Program-made: the position numbers and the translations under genes | Notes under the pieces: generated by a model | What the model was told of the DNA's origin: nothing | Seen by the model: the letters and a program-made list of their open reading frames with translations, nothing else | Database searches by the model: none | Shown here: piece after piece, positions 1 to 11,599 of the stretch | How positions within the stretch are numbered: position 1 is the stretch's first letter | How the letters are laid out: each line of letters opens with the position of its first letter | Assembly: GCF_019059575.1 (NCBI RefSeq) | Contig: NW_024882804.1 | Location: 124,001-188,000 of the forward strand | Length of the DNA stretch: 64,000 nt | Direction of reading: 5' to 3' | Source of the DNA: Amphibalanus amphitrite | Lineage: Eukaryota; Arthropoda; Thecostraca; Balanomorpha; Balanidae

Positions 1-2
1 TC

Positions 3-1085
3 TCGCTTCTGCACGAAGGCCACCCTGGAGTGGTGGCCATGAAAGCAAAGGCTCGCGCCCACGCGTGGTGGCCGGGCATGGACGCAGCTATCGAGTCGAC
101 GGTCGAGAGCTGTCAGGCCTGTCAGCTGAGCCGGCCGCGGGCACCTCCGGTGTCTGAGAGTCCGTGGCCGTACCCGGATGCGCCCTGGGACCGCCTGCAC
201 TTGGACTATGCGGGGCCAGTCCATGGGATGATGATCCTGGTCATCGTGGACGCTCACTCGAAGTGGATCTCAGCGTACCTGACACCGTCGGCTACAGCAG
301 AAGCGACCATTGAGCGGTTGCGGATGGCGTTTGCGGAGCACGGTGTCCCTCGCGTGGTGGTGAGCGATAACGCGGCGGTGTTCACGGGAGAGGCTTTGCG
401 TCATTTTCTAGCGCGTAATGGAGTGCAGCAGGTGTTCTCCCCGCCTCTCCACCCCAAGTCGAACGGGCAAGGAGAAAGCGCCGTAAAGGTGATCAAAACG
501 GGGCTTCAGAAGCGGACTGATGGATCGCTGCAAACGCGTCTGAGCCGCGTTCTGTTCCATTACCGGACGACACCCCATTCAGCAACGGGAGTGACGCCCG
601 CGGAGCTGCTCCATGGGCGCCCGCTGGTCACTCACCTGGCGCGGCTGCAGCCGGACCGCGCCCTGCTCGACCGTGTCCGAGCCAATCAGGAACGCCAAAC
701 GCTGGCCAACAACCGCCATTCGGTTGCAGTGCGACAGTTTGCGCCCGGTGATCTGGTTTATGTGTCAGCAGTGGATCAGAGGCCCTGGCAACCGGCCGTG
801 GTGGCATCTGTCTCCGGCAGTCAGTGTGATGTGAGGCTGCCGGATGGCCGTGTGTTCAGACGGCATCTGGATCACCTGCGAGCTCGGTCGGCCGAAGGCT
901 CGCCGGTGGAAAGGGAGGTGTTGCCGGTTCCGGATTGTTCTACTTCACTGTCTGAGAGCGTCTCTGGTCGAGCGAGTGCTGGTCGTGAGGGTGGCGGTGG
1001 TGTTGGATCCCCCAGCTCACCCTCAGTGAGTGTGAGACGCTCACACCGCGAGCGAAGGGTGCCGCTTCGGCTGCTCGAGACGTAA
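3..1085 (+). CDS. Ty3/Gypsy retrotransposon Pol, integrase end (5' partial)
   Basis: The reading frame is already open at base 3, so the polyprotein starts before the window; it ends with TAA at 1083-1085. In order it shows an HHCC zinc-binding domain (H-E-G-H near bases 18-30, then C-Q-A-C at residues 28-31 counting from base 30), an integrase core, and a basic proline/serine-rich tail. The catalytic triad is intact: Asp59 (H-L-D-Y-A-G-P), Asp113 (V-S-D-N) and Glu149 (N-G-Q-G-E-S), with 35 residues between the second Asp and the Glu, the DD35E spacing of retroelement integrases. The end (R-R-S-H-R-E-R-R-V-P) resembles the tails of K02A2.6-like Gypsy elements. Integrase inserts the element's cDNA into the host genome. 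There is no frameshift, so the copy looks young. Gag, protease, RT and RNase H would lie upstream. No envelope gene follows. Confidence 0.93.
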   Translation, partial: SLLHEGHPGVVAMKAKARAHAWWPGMDAAIESTVESCQACQLSRPRAPPVSESPWPYPDAPWDRLHLDYAGPVHGMMILVIVDAHSKWISAYLTPSATAEATIERLRMAFAEHGVPRVVVSDNAAVFTGEALRHFLARNGVQQVFSPPLHPKSNGQGESAVKVIKTGLQKRTDGSLQTRLSRVLFHYRTTPHSATGVTPAELLHGRPLVTHLARLQPDRALLDRVRANQERQTLANNRHSVAVRQFAPGDLVYVSAVDQRPWQPAVVASVSGSQCDVRLPDGRVFRRHLDHLRARSAEGSPVEREVLPVPDCSTSLSESVSGRASAGREGGGGVGSPSSPSVSVRRSHRERRVPLRLLET

Positions 1086-1389
1086 ACTGCACGGCACTAG
1101 TGGTATAGTGCTCATGCAGGTCTTTCCCCTGTGTGATGTCAATCGTTTTTTTTTGCAACAGCCACCGGTTTTAGTTCAGGAATGTCTAGTCCTTTGTTGC
1201 TTACTGATTTGGACTGCCTTTATCTTACGGTGGAGGAGTGATATGTATAACTGTGCGGGGTCGTCTACGCAGCGCTGGGGGGCGCCGGGGGTGTGTGAGC
1301 GTGGGAGTCGGGCAATAGAGCTCAGAGCTGAAAGGTGTGTTTTGTCGGCTGTGAGGCCGGCCGGGCTGGTGGTGATCTACGGACAGATC
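1086..1389 (+). mobile_element. Gypsy 3' untranslated region and possible 3' LTR start
   Basis: About 145 bases follow the Pol stop before a purine stretch (GGTGGAGGAG near 1230-1239) that could be the polypurine tract priming plus-strand synthesis. A TG immediately after it, near 1240, would then open the 3' LTR. The LTR cannot be confirmed because its 5' partner is outside the window and a foldback begins at 1390, possibly inserted in the LTR. This placement is inference. Confidence 0.35.
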
Positions 1390-2413
1390 ACCCTCGCCGG
1401 CATAGGCGGCGGAACGGGGAGGGCACCGGGGCACCGTTCCCCTCTTCAATTTTGGCCTTTTAACAGTAGCCCTATGGGCGTTGCATGGAAAGAATGGGAC
1501 TAAAAGTGGGCAGTGCCGTGCCCCCCCCCCCCCTAATTGAAGGTGTTCCGCCGCTACTGCTCGCCGGACCTATTTGTTTTCTACATACACGCCGTCCGAG
1601 GGGGGCGGGTACGACCCCCCCCCCATTGCCGTTTCGCCACTGGTGGAGCTAGCGCGTCGCGGAAAAAAACGAGCGTGTGCGCCGTTACGAGACGCAGAGG
1701 TTAATACCCGATTTTAAGGCCTTCTAGGTCAGGGGTCGGCTTACAGCCCGCGGGCCGGATCCGGCCAGGAGGGTGACGGTTGGATCCGGCCCGCGACCAT
1801 CTGACGTCCGGCCCGCGCAAGTTTTGTCTAGAAGTAGAATCAGACAAAAACACCCGCAATTCGCAAATGGTGTTTATAAACTCATGAAGTGTGCGAAGGA
1901 AAAACTATTGTGCCAAAGCACATTGAAGTCACTTTTATATCGGAGTCGATTTCTGAAGGAACCGCGGGCCGGAACACGATGTAAGTCGATGATACGGACG
2001 TCAGATGGTCGCGGGCCGGATCCAACCGTCACCCTCCTGGCCGGATCCGGCCCGCGGGCCGTAAGCCGACCCCTGACCTAGAAGGCCTTAAAATCGGGTA
2101 TTAATCTCTGCGTCTCGTAACGGCGCACACGCTCGTTTTTTCCGCAACGCGCTAGCTCCACCAGTGGCGAAACGGCGATGGGGGGGGGGGGTCGTACCCG
2201 CCCCCCCTCGGCCGGCGTGTATGTAGAAAACAAATAGGTCCGGCGAGCAGTAGCGGCGGAACACCTTCAATTAGGGGGGGGGGCACGGCACTGCCGATTT
2301 TTAGTCCCATTTTTTCATGCAACGCCCATAGGGCTACTGTTAAAAGGCCAAAATTAAAGAGGGGAACGGTGCTCCGGTGCCCTCCCCGTTCCGCCGCCTA
2401 TGCCGGCGAGGGT
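1390..2413. mobile_element. 1-kb foldback element with ~420-bp inverted arms
   Basis: Bases 1390-1810 and 1995-2413 are near-identical reverse complements around a loop of about 184 bp. The outer ends read ACCCTCGCCGGCATAGG and its complement. The inner part of each arm carries CAGGGGTCGGC followed by GCCCGCGGGCCGGATCC, which resembles hAT-type terminal repeats. Bases flanking CAGGGGT are themselves inverted (TTCTAGGT against ACCTAGAA), so they belong to the arms and are not a target duplication. No transposase is present. The arms differ mainly by a few substitutions and by C/G-run length, suggesting recent origin or gene conversion. A diverged relative of the arm lies at about 36056-36260. 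Confidence 0.85.
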
Positions 2414-2628
2414 ACAAGAGATTATATTGTCATTCATCGACCGCGAAAAAAGAATGTCCGGGACACAAATGATATGGAATGTTTCAATTCTCGGCTCCCA
2501 AATACAATAGCTTCACCTAACAGACCTCATCTACCTGACTTCAAAAGTTTCGACCATCCATTCCATGCATTAAATTCGTCAATCACTTGATGGTCTGATA
2601 TTTCTTCATGGTTTTATTGAACCACATT

Positions 2629-3214
2629 TGTGGACGAATGTTTGCGGAGACGAAGATAGCGGAGACAGAGGTTTGCGGACGAAAATATGCGCAGACAAAG
2701 ATTTGCGGACGAAGATTTGCGTGGACGAAGAAATGCGTGGACGAAAAATGCGGACGAAGATTTGCGGACGAAGATTTGCGGACGAAGTTTTGCGGACGAA
2801 GATTTGCGTACGAAGATTTGCCGGGACGAAGATTTGCGTGGACGAAGAAATGCGGACGAAGATTTGCGTAGACGAAGAAATGCGTGGACGAAAAAATGCG
2901 GACGAAGATTTGCGGACGAAGATTTGCGGGGACGAAGATTTGCGGACGAAGATATGCGCAGACGAAGATTTGCGTGGACGAAGAAATGCGGACGAAGATT
3001 TGCGTAGACGAAGAAATGCGTGGACGAAAAAATGCTTGACGAAGAAATGCGCGTACGAAGAAATGCGGATACGAAAAAATGCGCTACGAATATTTGCGCT
3101 TACGAAGAAATGCGAGACGAAGTTATGCGACACGAATAAATGCGCCGACGAAGATTTGCGGACGAAGAAATGCGGACGAAGAATTGCGCGACGAAGAAAT
3201 GCCATACGAAGATT
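2629..3214. repeat. Minisatellite, 14-16-bp unit, about 40 copies
   Basis: The unit is ATTTGCGGACGAAG with variants TGCGTGGACGAAG and AAATGCGGACGAAG. Open frames on both strands (rich in D-E-D-L-R-T-K-I-C-G on the plus strand and R-K-S-S-S on the minus) come from the repeat lacking stop codons and are not credible genes. Bases 2414-2628 before it hold nothing recognisable. Confidence 0.92.
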
Positions 3215-3234
3215 TGTCCTGGAATCATCGAAAT

Positions 3235-3462
3235 CATGATGTTGATGAAAAAAATAATATGTTAAGTTGAGAGAGGAGGCCATTTTATCCAGATGCGGTG
3301 GTTTACTTCTTGAAATTATTTTTGCTTACGACGACTGCCATGTAATGAGGGATAATTAGCAGCCGTCATTAGCAAAAATAATTTCAAGAAGTAAACTACT
3401 GCATCTGGATAAAATGGCCTCCTCTCTCAACTTAAAATATTATTTTTTTCATCAACATCATG
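3235..3462. mobile_element. Small foldback/MITE, arms about 95-105 bp
   Basis: Bases 3235-3339 and roughly 3360-3462 are reverse complements with only a few mismatches; the outer ends read CATGATGTTGATGAAAAAAA. The spacer is a few tens of bases. It starts about 20 bases after the minisatellite. No target duplication is clear and it has no coding capacity. Confidence 0.85.
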
Positions 3463-4297
3463 TTTTCGATCAATATCGATCATTTTCGGATGCTTCAATT
3501 TTAAGTTCCAACTTCAGGCCACAAAACAAACTACCATACAAATAACAGGCATATTAAAGCTGGATTCTTCGTCTTGCACCAGGTGGCAGCACTTCTTTTC
3601 CAAAATCAGTGTTTATCTTTCCAAAATCTTCATTTCCTCGCTGAGGAGTGAAATCGGCCTCATCGTTGTCAAAAATAGCAGAATCGTTGTCATTTTTAGC
3701 ACGTGTGACAAAAATAGCACCTGCTAAAAGTGACAACGATTGACCAAACCTCCCCCGACTGATCAGTTATATTGAGATGGTGCTCCACCAAGTGTTCTAA
3801 CAACTGTCTCATGTCATGCAAGCACTCAGATTCTGCAAAAAAAAAAAATAGAGTTGTGAACTTTATTTTGGTACAGACAACTCTACTGAACATCAGGGAT
3901 TTCCTTGAGAATCTGTGTGACCCCAGTGTAGCCGACCCTGTGTACTTCCTGTCAGTTGAACTTCACCTGCATGCCTATTTCCTGCAAAACCTGACAAAAC
4001 ACGTTTCGCTGACATGTTATGTCCCCTACTCTGACTTCAGACACCAATAATATATTATTATTTGGTAGGTAAAGGAACAGTTGTCAGGAATTGACATGTG
4101 TTTCAGTTTCTTTTGTCAAATGGAGTTGCACAGGTCATTTAATAAATTAACTCTGTGTGTGATCAGAGCTGAGAGGATAAGGTTGAATCCCACATAAGAT
4201 CAATTAAGTTCTATCCTGAATAAATGGGCAGGTGGGGAACTATCGTCACTAGCATATGCAAGAATTTGCAGTAGCTCACATGATCAAGTTTCATTAG
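3463..4297. other. Non-coding AT-rich stretch
   Basis: No gene is supported. Short open frames occur (one at 3772-4050) but lack a recognisable domain. Bases 3660-3730 hold repeated copies of a motif like CAAAAATAGCA. Confidence 0.4.
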
Positions 4298-4572
4298 TTT
4301 ACTCACCTGAGGGCTGTTCACGGACCCTGTGTGCGGTCGGACCGCACACAGCCTCCAAGCTCCGCCTACTGCGTCCCTACGTCAGCCTTGCGTCACCGCA
4401 CACAGCGACCGCTGTGGCCGGTCGGGACTGGCCACAGCGGACCGTCCACCGCACGCAGCCGTGACGTCAGAGCCGCCTACCCATCCCCTACCCCCACGCC
4501 TGCTGGACGTACCGCACACACCGCACGCAGCAGTGTGCGGTGCCCGTGAACACCCCTCTGTTTTACTCACCT
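4298..4572. mobile_element. GC-rich MITE with 11-bp target duplication
   Basis: The element spans 4309-4561 and is flanked by exact copies of TTTACTCACCT at 4298-4308 and 4562-4572. Its ends are imperfect inverted repeats (GAGGGCTGTTCACGG on the left, ACAGAGGGGTGTTCACGG read inward from the right). It contains a perfect hairpin at 4409-4440 with 11-bp arms (CCGCTGTGGCC). Target duplications of 9-11 bp are typical of Mutator-like elements, so a MULE-derived MITE is the best guess. It has no coding capacity. Confidence 0.75.
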
Positions 4573-6340
<1,768 letters not shown>

Positions 6341-6835
6341 GACTAAACTAAGTGCACCCTATTGGAAGAAGGTGGGCACCTTTGTCCGCCCAGCTGAACT
6401 GCGTGCGTGCACCCATGACTAGCGTGGAGAGACCGCCGGTCGGCCTGTTTCGATCGCCCCGGCAGGCTTCCCTCGCTCTCTGCTGCTGAGCAGAGACCTC
6501 GGCGTCTCCTCGGGCCCCTCCCTGGCCGGGCTCCACCGTCACGGAGTGGTGGTCGTCTCCGAGGGTAGCGGCGGCCAAGCGGCGGCGGCCGGCTGGAGGC
6601 GGTGGTGCGGGACAGGGTGTTGTGGGCGCGCTGACGTCCGTCGGTGCCGCCGCCTCGGTCCCACCGACGAACGGTGCTGCGCACTTGGCCGACGTCCCGG
6701 CGCCGCCCGGTCCCTCCCATCGGTCCGGCGCCCCCGGTCCTTCGCTGCCGTCGAGAGGGGAACGTCACGGGACCACCACTGCAGGTGATGTCATACCTGC
6801 GCTGCTGATCGAGACTCGGCGCCAGAAACACTAGT
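6341..6835. other. GC- and CpG-rich island
   Basis: This segment is GC-rich and dense in CpG, with AT-rich flanks on both sides. Open frames exist in several phases, as expected from GC bias, and none shows a domain. It could be a promoter or an untranslated exon. Confidence 0.35.
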
Positions 6836-7039
6836 CAATCTTATACCTATCTGTTTAGGGACTTCTGTTGGCTCATGCGTCTCAAAATTGTCGGAATAGT
6901 AGGTATAGGAGAACTGAACTTCGAATACTATTTGCGATTTTTGAGCCATGCTCAAGAAGTATACTATCACCTAGTTACAACTTACACCAGGCTTTCCAAT
7001 TTTCTGCTAAGGGTTTGCGCTTGGGTTATACAAAAAGAA

Positions 7040-8030
7040 GATCAATCTGAAGTTGACCTTTGACGGCGATGAGCCGGGGACGCTCGGGCTTGGACAGTTT
7101 TCACTCTGGCGCCGCTGTATTGACAGTATGGCCGCTGCCGCTGGTCGGGTGGGCCAGTCGTCTGGCCCAGTGAGTGCAGCGGCAAACAGCCGGGTCTGCC
7201 GCGCGGACGGCGCGCCGCTCCGGTGCAGACCAGATGTGTCGCCGCCAGCGGCCGGCTGATCCGGCGGAGGCCGACGGGTGGCCGCAGCCAAGGCCAGCGG
7301 GCGGTCGGCCCGGCCGCCGAGCCACAGCCCACCGCCCGCCGCCGGCACTGAGAGCGCAGCGGCGGCATGTGCGCGCGCGTAATCAGACGACGCGACCTTT
7401 GATCGAGGAGGTAATGAGCGCATGGACCTGTCTCAGGATCTGTTCGCTGATGGCTGTGCTCTCGAAGCTGATGGCTGCTCAAAGATATCCTTCTCTGGCC
7501 TCCGCGTTGTCTACTTATGTTTATATGCGGGCGCTTATACGACATACGGGCCACGCGGACTCTTTGTCCGCACTGGAATGGCTGCACTAAGTGGGCTTGC
7601 CCTGCGAATCCTCTGCAGGGCGACTGGTGGCGGTGGTGGAGTCTGTTCGGGCCGTACTGGTTCACCGGCTTCTCTCGGTCTTGTGACGTCACCCCTCAAT
7701 CCTGTGACGTCACCACTGTCCAGCAGTCACCTTGGTGGAGTGTCGGCGGCAGCCCGTCACCTGCATTAGGTGTGTTTATGCGCCGGACTGTGGGAATTCC
7801 GACACGGAAAGTGATATACTTGTAGCTTCTGTCTCGGCCGGCTTTGTTTGGGAAACGGTTGGGTGATAGACGGGAACCGGACGGATGGCCCGTGGACGGG
7901 CTTCGGGCAGCGGGGTACCAGGGACACGGCTGGCTTCAGGCGAGGATGGTGTCCAGGCGGAGCAGCCGTCTCGGAATGGAGAGGTGCTGCTCCCTTTGTT
8001 CTACTGCGTTGGACGTGCAGAGTTTTTTAG
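7040..8030. other. GC- and CpG-rich island
   Basis: CpG-rich sequence with overlapping spurious frames on both strands. It contains two consensus CRE palindromes, listed separately. Bases 6836-7040 before it and 8031-9049 after it hold nothing recognisable apart from further GC-rich patches (8500-8700). Confidence 0.35.
7684..7712. promoter_or_regulatory. Pair of CRE palindromes
   Basis: Two exact TGACGTCA sites at 7684-7691 and 7705-7712 lie 21 bp apart, about two helical turns, each inside TGTGACGTCAC. This full site is the consensus for CREB/ATF bZIP proteins. The setting in a CpG island suggests a promoter, but no transcript is known here and the same octamer occurs elsewhere in the window. 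Confidence 0.35.
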
Positions 8031-9049
8031 CGCGCACCTACGTCTTCGATATACGTTTTAATCAACAATTAATGAAGATGAAGTTGAACCAATTATATGG
8101 TTCATCCTCCTTGTGTTCTACCTTTGTTTGGTGGGCCGTCGCGGCTTATCACAGCCAGGAGTTGGCGCTAGTTTCCCGCCCTTCTCACTGCATTCCACCC
8201 TTTCCGCATGTGATGGTTCATGATATTGGAACATTCTGATGACCGCAACAATCACCCAACCAGTATTAACTAACTACATTATATGTAGTCGTTTATATCG
8301 AATATATTCTATTTGATTACGTTACATCGTTTTCCAAGTTTTTTTTTTCATTTTTTCTCTCGGACAGTTAGCATAAGAAAGCGCTCCAGTTTGTACACGG
8401 CATCAGGTTTCCCGATCACTGAGTGTCCAGCTTTTTTCGCGTGCATCTCTTGGTCTTTGCGGTATTTTCCCTGGCGGCTGTGGTCCGCGAACATGCGGCG
8501 ATCTGCCTGGATCGGGCTTACAGCGGGCCCTGTTCGGCCCGGTCCGGCCACTGAGAAGGACTGGACCAGTCCGGTCCGTCCGCAGAGACTTGGTGGGCCT
8601 GTCGGGGCCATGCGGTCCCAGTCGGAGGGAGAGCGAGGTCACTGCGGACACTGGGACCGGAGACCGTCAGCCACCGCCGCAGCTGACCAGTCTACTTAGC
8701 TGGCCACCAATCCACGTGCTCGTGGGAATCAAGTAATCTTGGTGGGAATAGTGCCGTAGCCTTGTCTGATCACGGAAGCTGAGACTCAGTGCGGTGGTCG
8801 GATTAGCTCTTACTCTCAGAAGATTGGAAGCACTATTTGTAGAAGTATCTGCCGAAGCCAATGCTGGGTGCTTCATGATGATTAAGCTCACTGCACTTTC
8901 CTCATTGCTGGCCTCTTGATTGGTGGTTTACATCTGTTGGCATTGGCAATCAATGCACGTTCGTACCTATCGCTCGTCGCCTATCGTTCTGGGTTACTGG
9001 GTACTGGGTTGATATTTAACCGTTTTCCCGTCTGCCTGTCTGTCTTCTT

Positions 9050-9340
9050 GGCTTCTGGGCTTCTGAATAAGCTGTCGAGGCTGACTGGCCTGCTGTCGAA
9101 CTGTCAGACTGACTAGCTGTCGGGATTGCGTGCCGGCCTGTCAGACTGGCTGACTGACTGACTATCTGTCGGGGACCATCTTGGACTGTCTGGGGTTGAC
9201 TGACTAGCTGTTAGGACTGTCTGACTGCCAGTCAGACTGACTGACTACCCGACTAGCTGCCAGGACTGTCTGCCTGGCCATCGGGACAGTCTGCCTGGCC
9301 GTCAGGTTTGGCCGGCTGGCTGTCAGGATTCCACGGCCGG
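9050..9340. repeat. Degenerate CTGTC/GACTGACT tandem repeat
   Basis: Variants of CTGTCAGACTGACTGGC and CTGACTAGCTGTC recur irregularly, an old decayed minisatellite. No coding signal. Confidence 0.6.
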
Positions 9341-10386
9341 CTGACCTGCCGGCGCGGCGCTCCACGTCCCTGCCGACCTCCAGCGGTGGTCGACCGGCGC
9401 GCACCACTGGGGATCGATACGGGAGGCGCCGCCGGTGCGTGCTGACGATACCGCGAACCACGGTCACGCAGCGCGGGCTGAGCCGACGAGCCGACCGACG
9501 GCTGATCAACAAATGTCGCCGGCTGTCGGCTCCCGCACACCTTGGGGACGGCCGTGCAGAGCTTATTCGCTGACCGCTATCAGGTTGCTGCGCTCAGAGA
9601 CGGACTGTCAGGACGGGCTGCACCGAGCCTGGCACCGAGCGCTGTCAACCGTGGCGCTCCTGCGACCTTGCTGAAGGTCATGGTTCGGCCTGAATGGCCA
9701 CCATCCCTGCCAACTGCTCATGACGTCCGCGGGACTTGGCAGTGGACATACCTACCTAATGTGTTAGATTTAATTTGGCCCGCCCGGGCCAAATTAAGTC
9801 CAACGCCCGGTAAGTGAATTTTTCTGATGGTGGAATATTGTCGCAGCGTAGACGGCCACACGAGTGGAAACAATCTCTCGATGGGATATCCCCTCGAGTT
9901 TGAGGATATCTCCTGCCGCTAACTCGACTCGGTCCCTCTGTCTCCCCAGCATCGACCCCGTCTACCCAGCGCCGCGCTCTCTCCTGTCTTCCCTCTGTGG
10001 CTCGTCACGCCTGGGCTGGTGGCGGGCTAGGGCCGGGCGCTGACCCGCCGCTCGGCCCCTCGGCCCGCCGCTCCGCGGTTGTCCCACCTGACGGCCGCGC
10101 ACAAAGCGGCTCAGCGCTCAGCGCGCGGCGGCGGCGGCGGCACGGAGGGTCTTGGGGCCCGCGGCGCTCCGCCGATAATTGCACGTGGCCTCGGTGCGAG
10201 CGGCGGCCGAAACCTGGGGAAGGTCGGCATCCCGGCCGCCCCTCTGTGGCCTCTGCGCTCTGCGCTCCGTGGCGGGCCCTCGGCCTTCGCTGCTCCGTCG
10301 TTTCTGTCACCTGTCATCAGGGCCTGCTTTACGTATCGCTCCATGGCTCCGCATGACGCTGTAGTGCGCTGTATGACCTTCCACAA
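9341..10386. other. GC-rich non-coding island with a palindrome
   Basis: GC-rich sequence, strongest at about 9990-10310, with open frames in many phases and no domain. At 9770-9797, TTAATTTGGCCCG and CGGGCCAAATTAA are perfect 13-bp arms around CC. A donor-like GTAAGT occurs at 9810-9815 but no credible exon precedes it. Confidence 0.35.
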
Positions 10387-10533
10387 CAGGGCTGCGGAGT
10401 CGATGGATTTTAGGTAACTCCGACTCTGACTCCGAGCAGAACTGTCGACTCCGACCGACTCCAGCTCCGACTACGGTCAGAAGTAGAACTGTCGACTCGG
10501 ACTCGAACTCGGACTCCCGACTCCGCAGCCCTG
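10387..10533. mobile_element. hAT-like MITE, 147 bp
   Basis: The ends CAGGGCTGCGGAGTCG and CGACTCCGCAGCCCTG are perfect inverted repeats, and the interior is rich in GACTCC. The 8-bp flanks TTCCACAA and TCCCACGA match at six positions, compatible with an aged 8-bp hAT duplication. The CAGGG...CCCTG ends fit hAT. No transposase. Confidence 0.75.
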
Positions 10534-11107
10534 TCCCACGACGCTCTTTGATGATCCACGTGACCGATTGGCCCGACTGATTGAACTCACGGGGCCTCGG
10601 TGATGCTGGCCAGTTCTTTGACAGGGTTTATGCATTCCTTGAAGGGACTTTGACCCGCTTTACATGGTCCGGGTTCGTGATAGCATTTGTGGGACTTGTC
10701 TCAGCTTTTCCGGTTCATGCGTTGACTTGTGGTTTGCTTAATATGTGTATTTAGACAGCTTCTCTGCATGTCTGCACACAATAACCCTGGTCAGGCTAGT
10801 AATCTTGTAACAGGACGGATGAAAACTTGCTGCAGACGAGGCCAGATTTAATCTGCTTGGAGTGGCGCATCCTTGCTTGTTATGCATAAAAGGCCTTTTT
10901 AGTGCAACCTATGGTGCATCCGGTCTTTGTTTCTGGGGCTCTTCCAAAATGAGCATCGCTTATTTCGTCCACTCATTATTGTTAGTGTTATGCAAATCTG
11001 TCCTGATGGCTGATCGGATTTAGAAAGCTTTGTCCTTGCAATGCATGCATGAATTAGTGTGATTTTTACGTGTTTGGGTGTTTGGGCGGTGCCGGTGCCT
11101 GCGGCGC
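10534..11107. other. Non-coding spacer
   Basis: Mixed-composition sequence between two MITEs; no gene, RNA or repeat recognised. Confidence 0.4.
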
Positions 11108-11594
11108 TTAAAGGGACCCTCCCACCTTAACATTAGATTTGAGTTGAGATAGCCAAAATGGGGTCCCTGGCTCACAATTACCGGTTTCGGCACTCACAAC
11201 ATCGAGAAATGCCTTAAATCGGAAATATTGAATTTCAAAATTGCAGCATTTTGATTCAGAGGGGCTAATGCTTAGGAATACCCCTCTGAATGTGTGACGT
11301 CAGCGCAAATATCTAACGATTTTTAAATGTTTGACTAAAACGTTTTGTAGCTCGCGGTGGTATATGCTATTTGCGCGCAACATCTGCCGCAAACGCCGCA
11401 CTTCTAAAATAAAGTCGCTAGAAACAGCGGAGATCCCAAAAAAAGTAAACAAAAGTAAAAGTCTAATATCTTGAAAACCGGTGAATATTTTTCGGTGAAA
11501 TTTGGTAGATATTCGTTTTCGCTCTTTCTGAACCGAGCGACATCACTTTCATGCCAATTCATAAACTTTTTTGAAGGTGGGAGGGTCCCTTTAA
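11108..11594. mobile_element. TTAA-flanked MITE, 479 bp
   Basis: The element spans 11112-11590 between TTAA copies at 11108-11111 and 11591-11594. Its terminal repeats AGGGACCCTCCCACCTT and AAGGTGGGAGGGTCCCT are perfect 17-bp complements. TTAA is the target of piggyBac elements. The AT-rich interior has no transposase, so it is a non-autonomous copy. Confidence 0.85.
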
Positions 11595-11599
11595 CTCGA

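Noticed and set aside
2606-3283. 200-aa open frames on both strands
   Set aside because: They arise from a 14-16-bp minisatellite lacking stop codons; the unit length shifts frame between copies.
3772-4050. 92-aa frame as a transposase fragment
   Set aside because: No catalytic residues or family motif can be recognised, and the frame crosses a poly-A run.
9542-9817. Possible FEM1 first exon (A-A-L-R-D-G-L near a GTAAGT and a CTGAAG|GT)
   Set aside because: The similarity to the family start is only a few residues, the distance from it to the donor is wrong, and the phase-correct donor GTCATG is poor.
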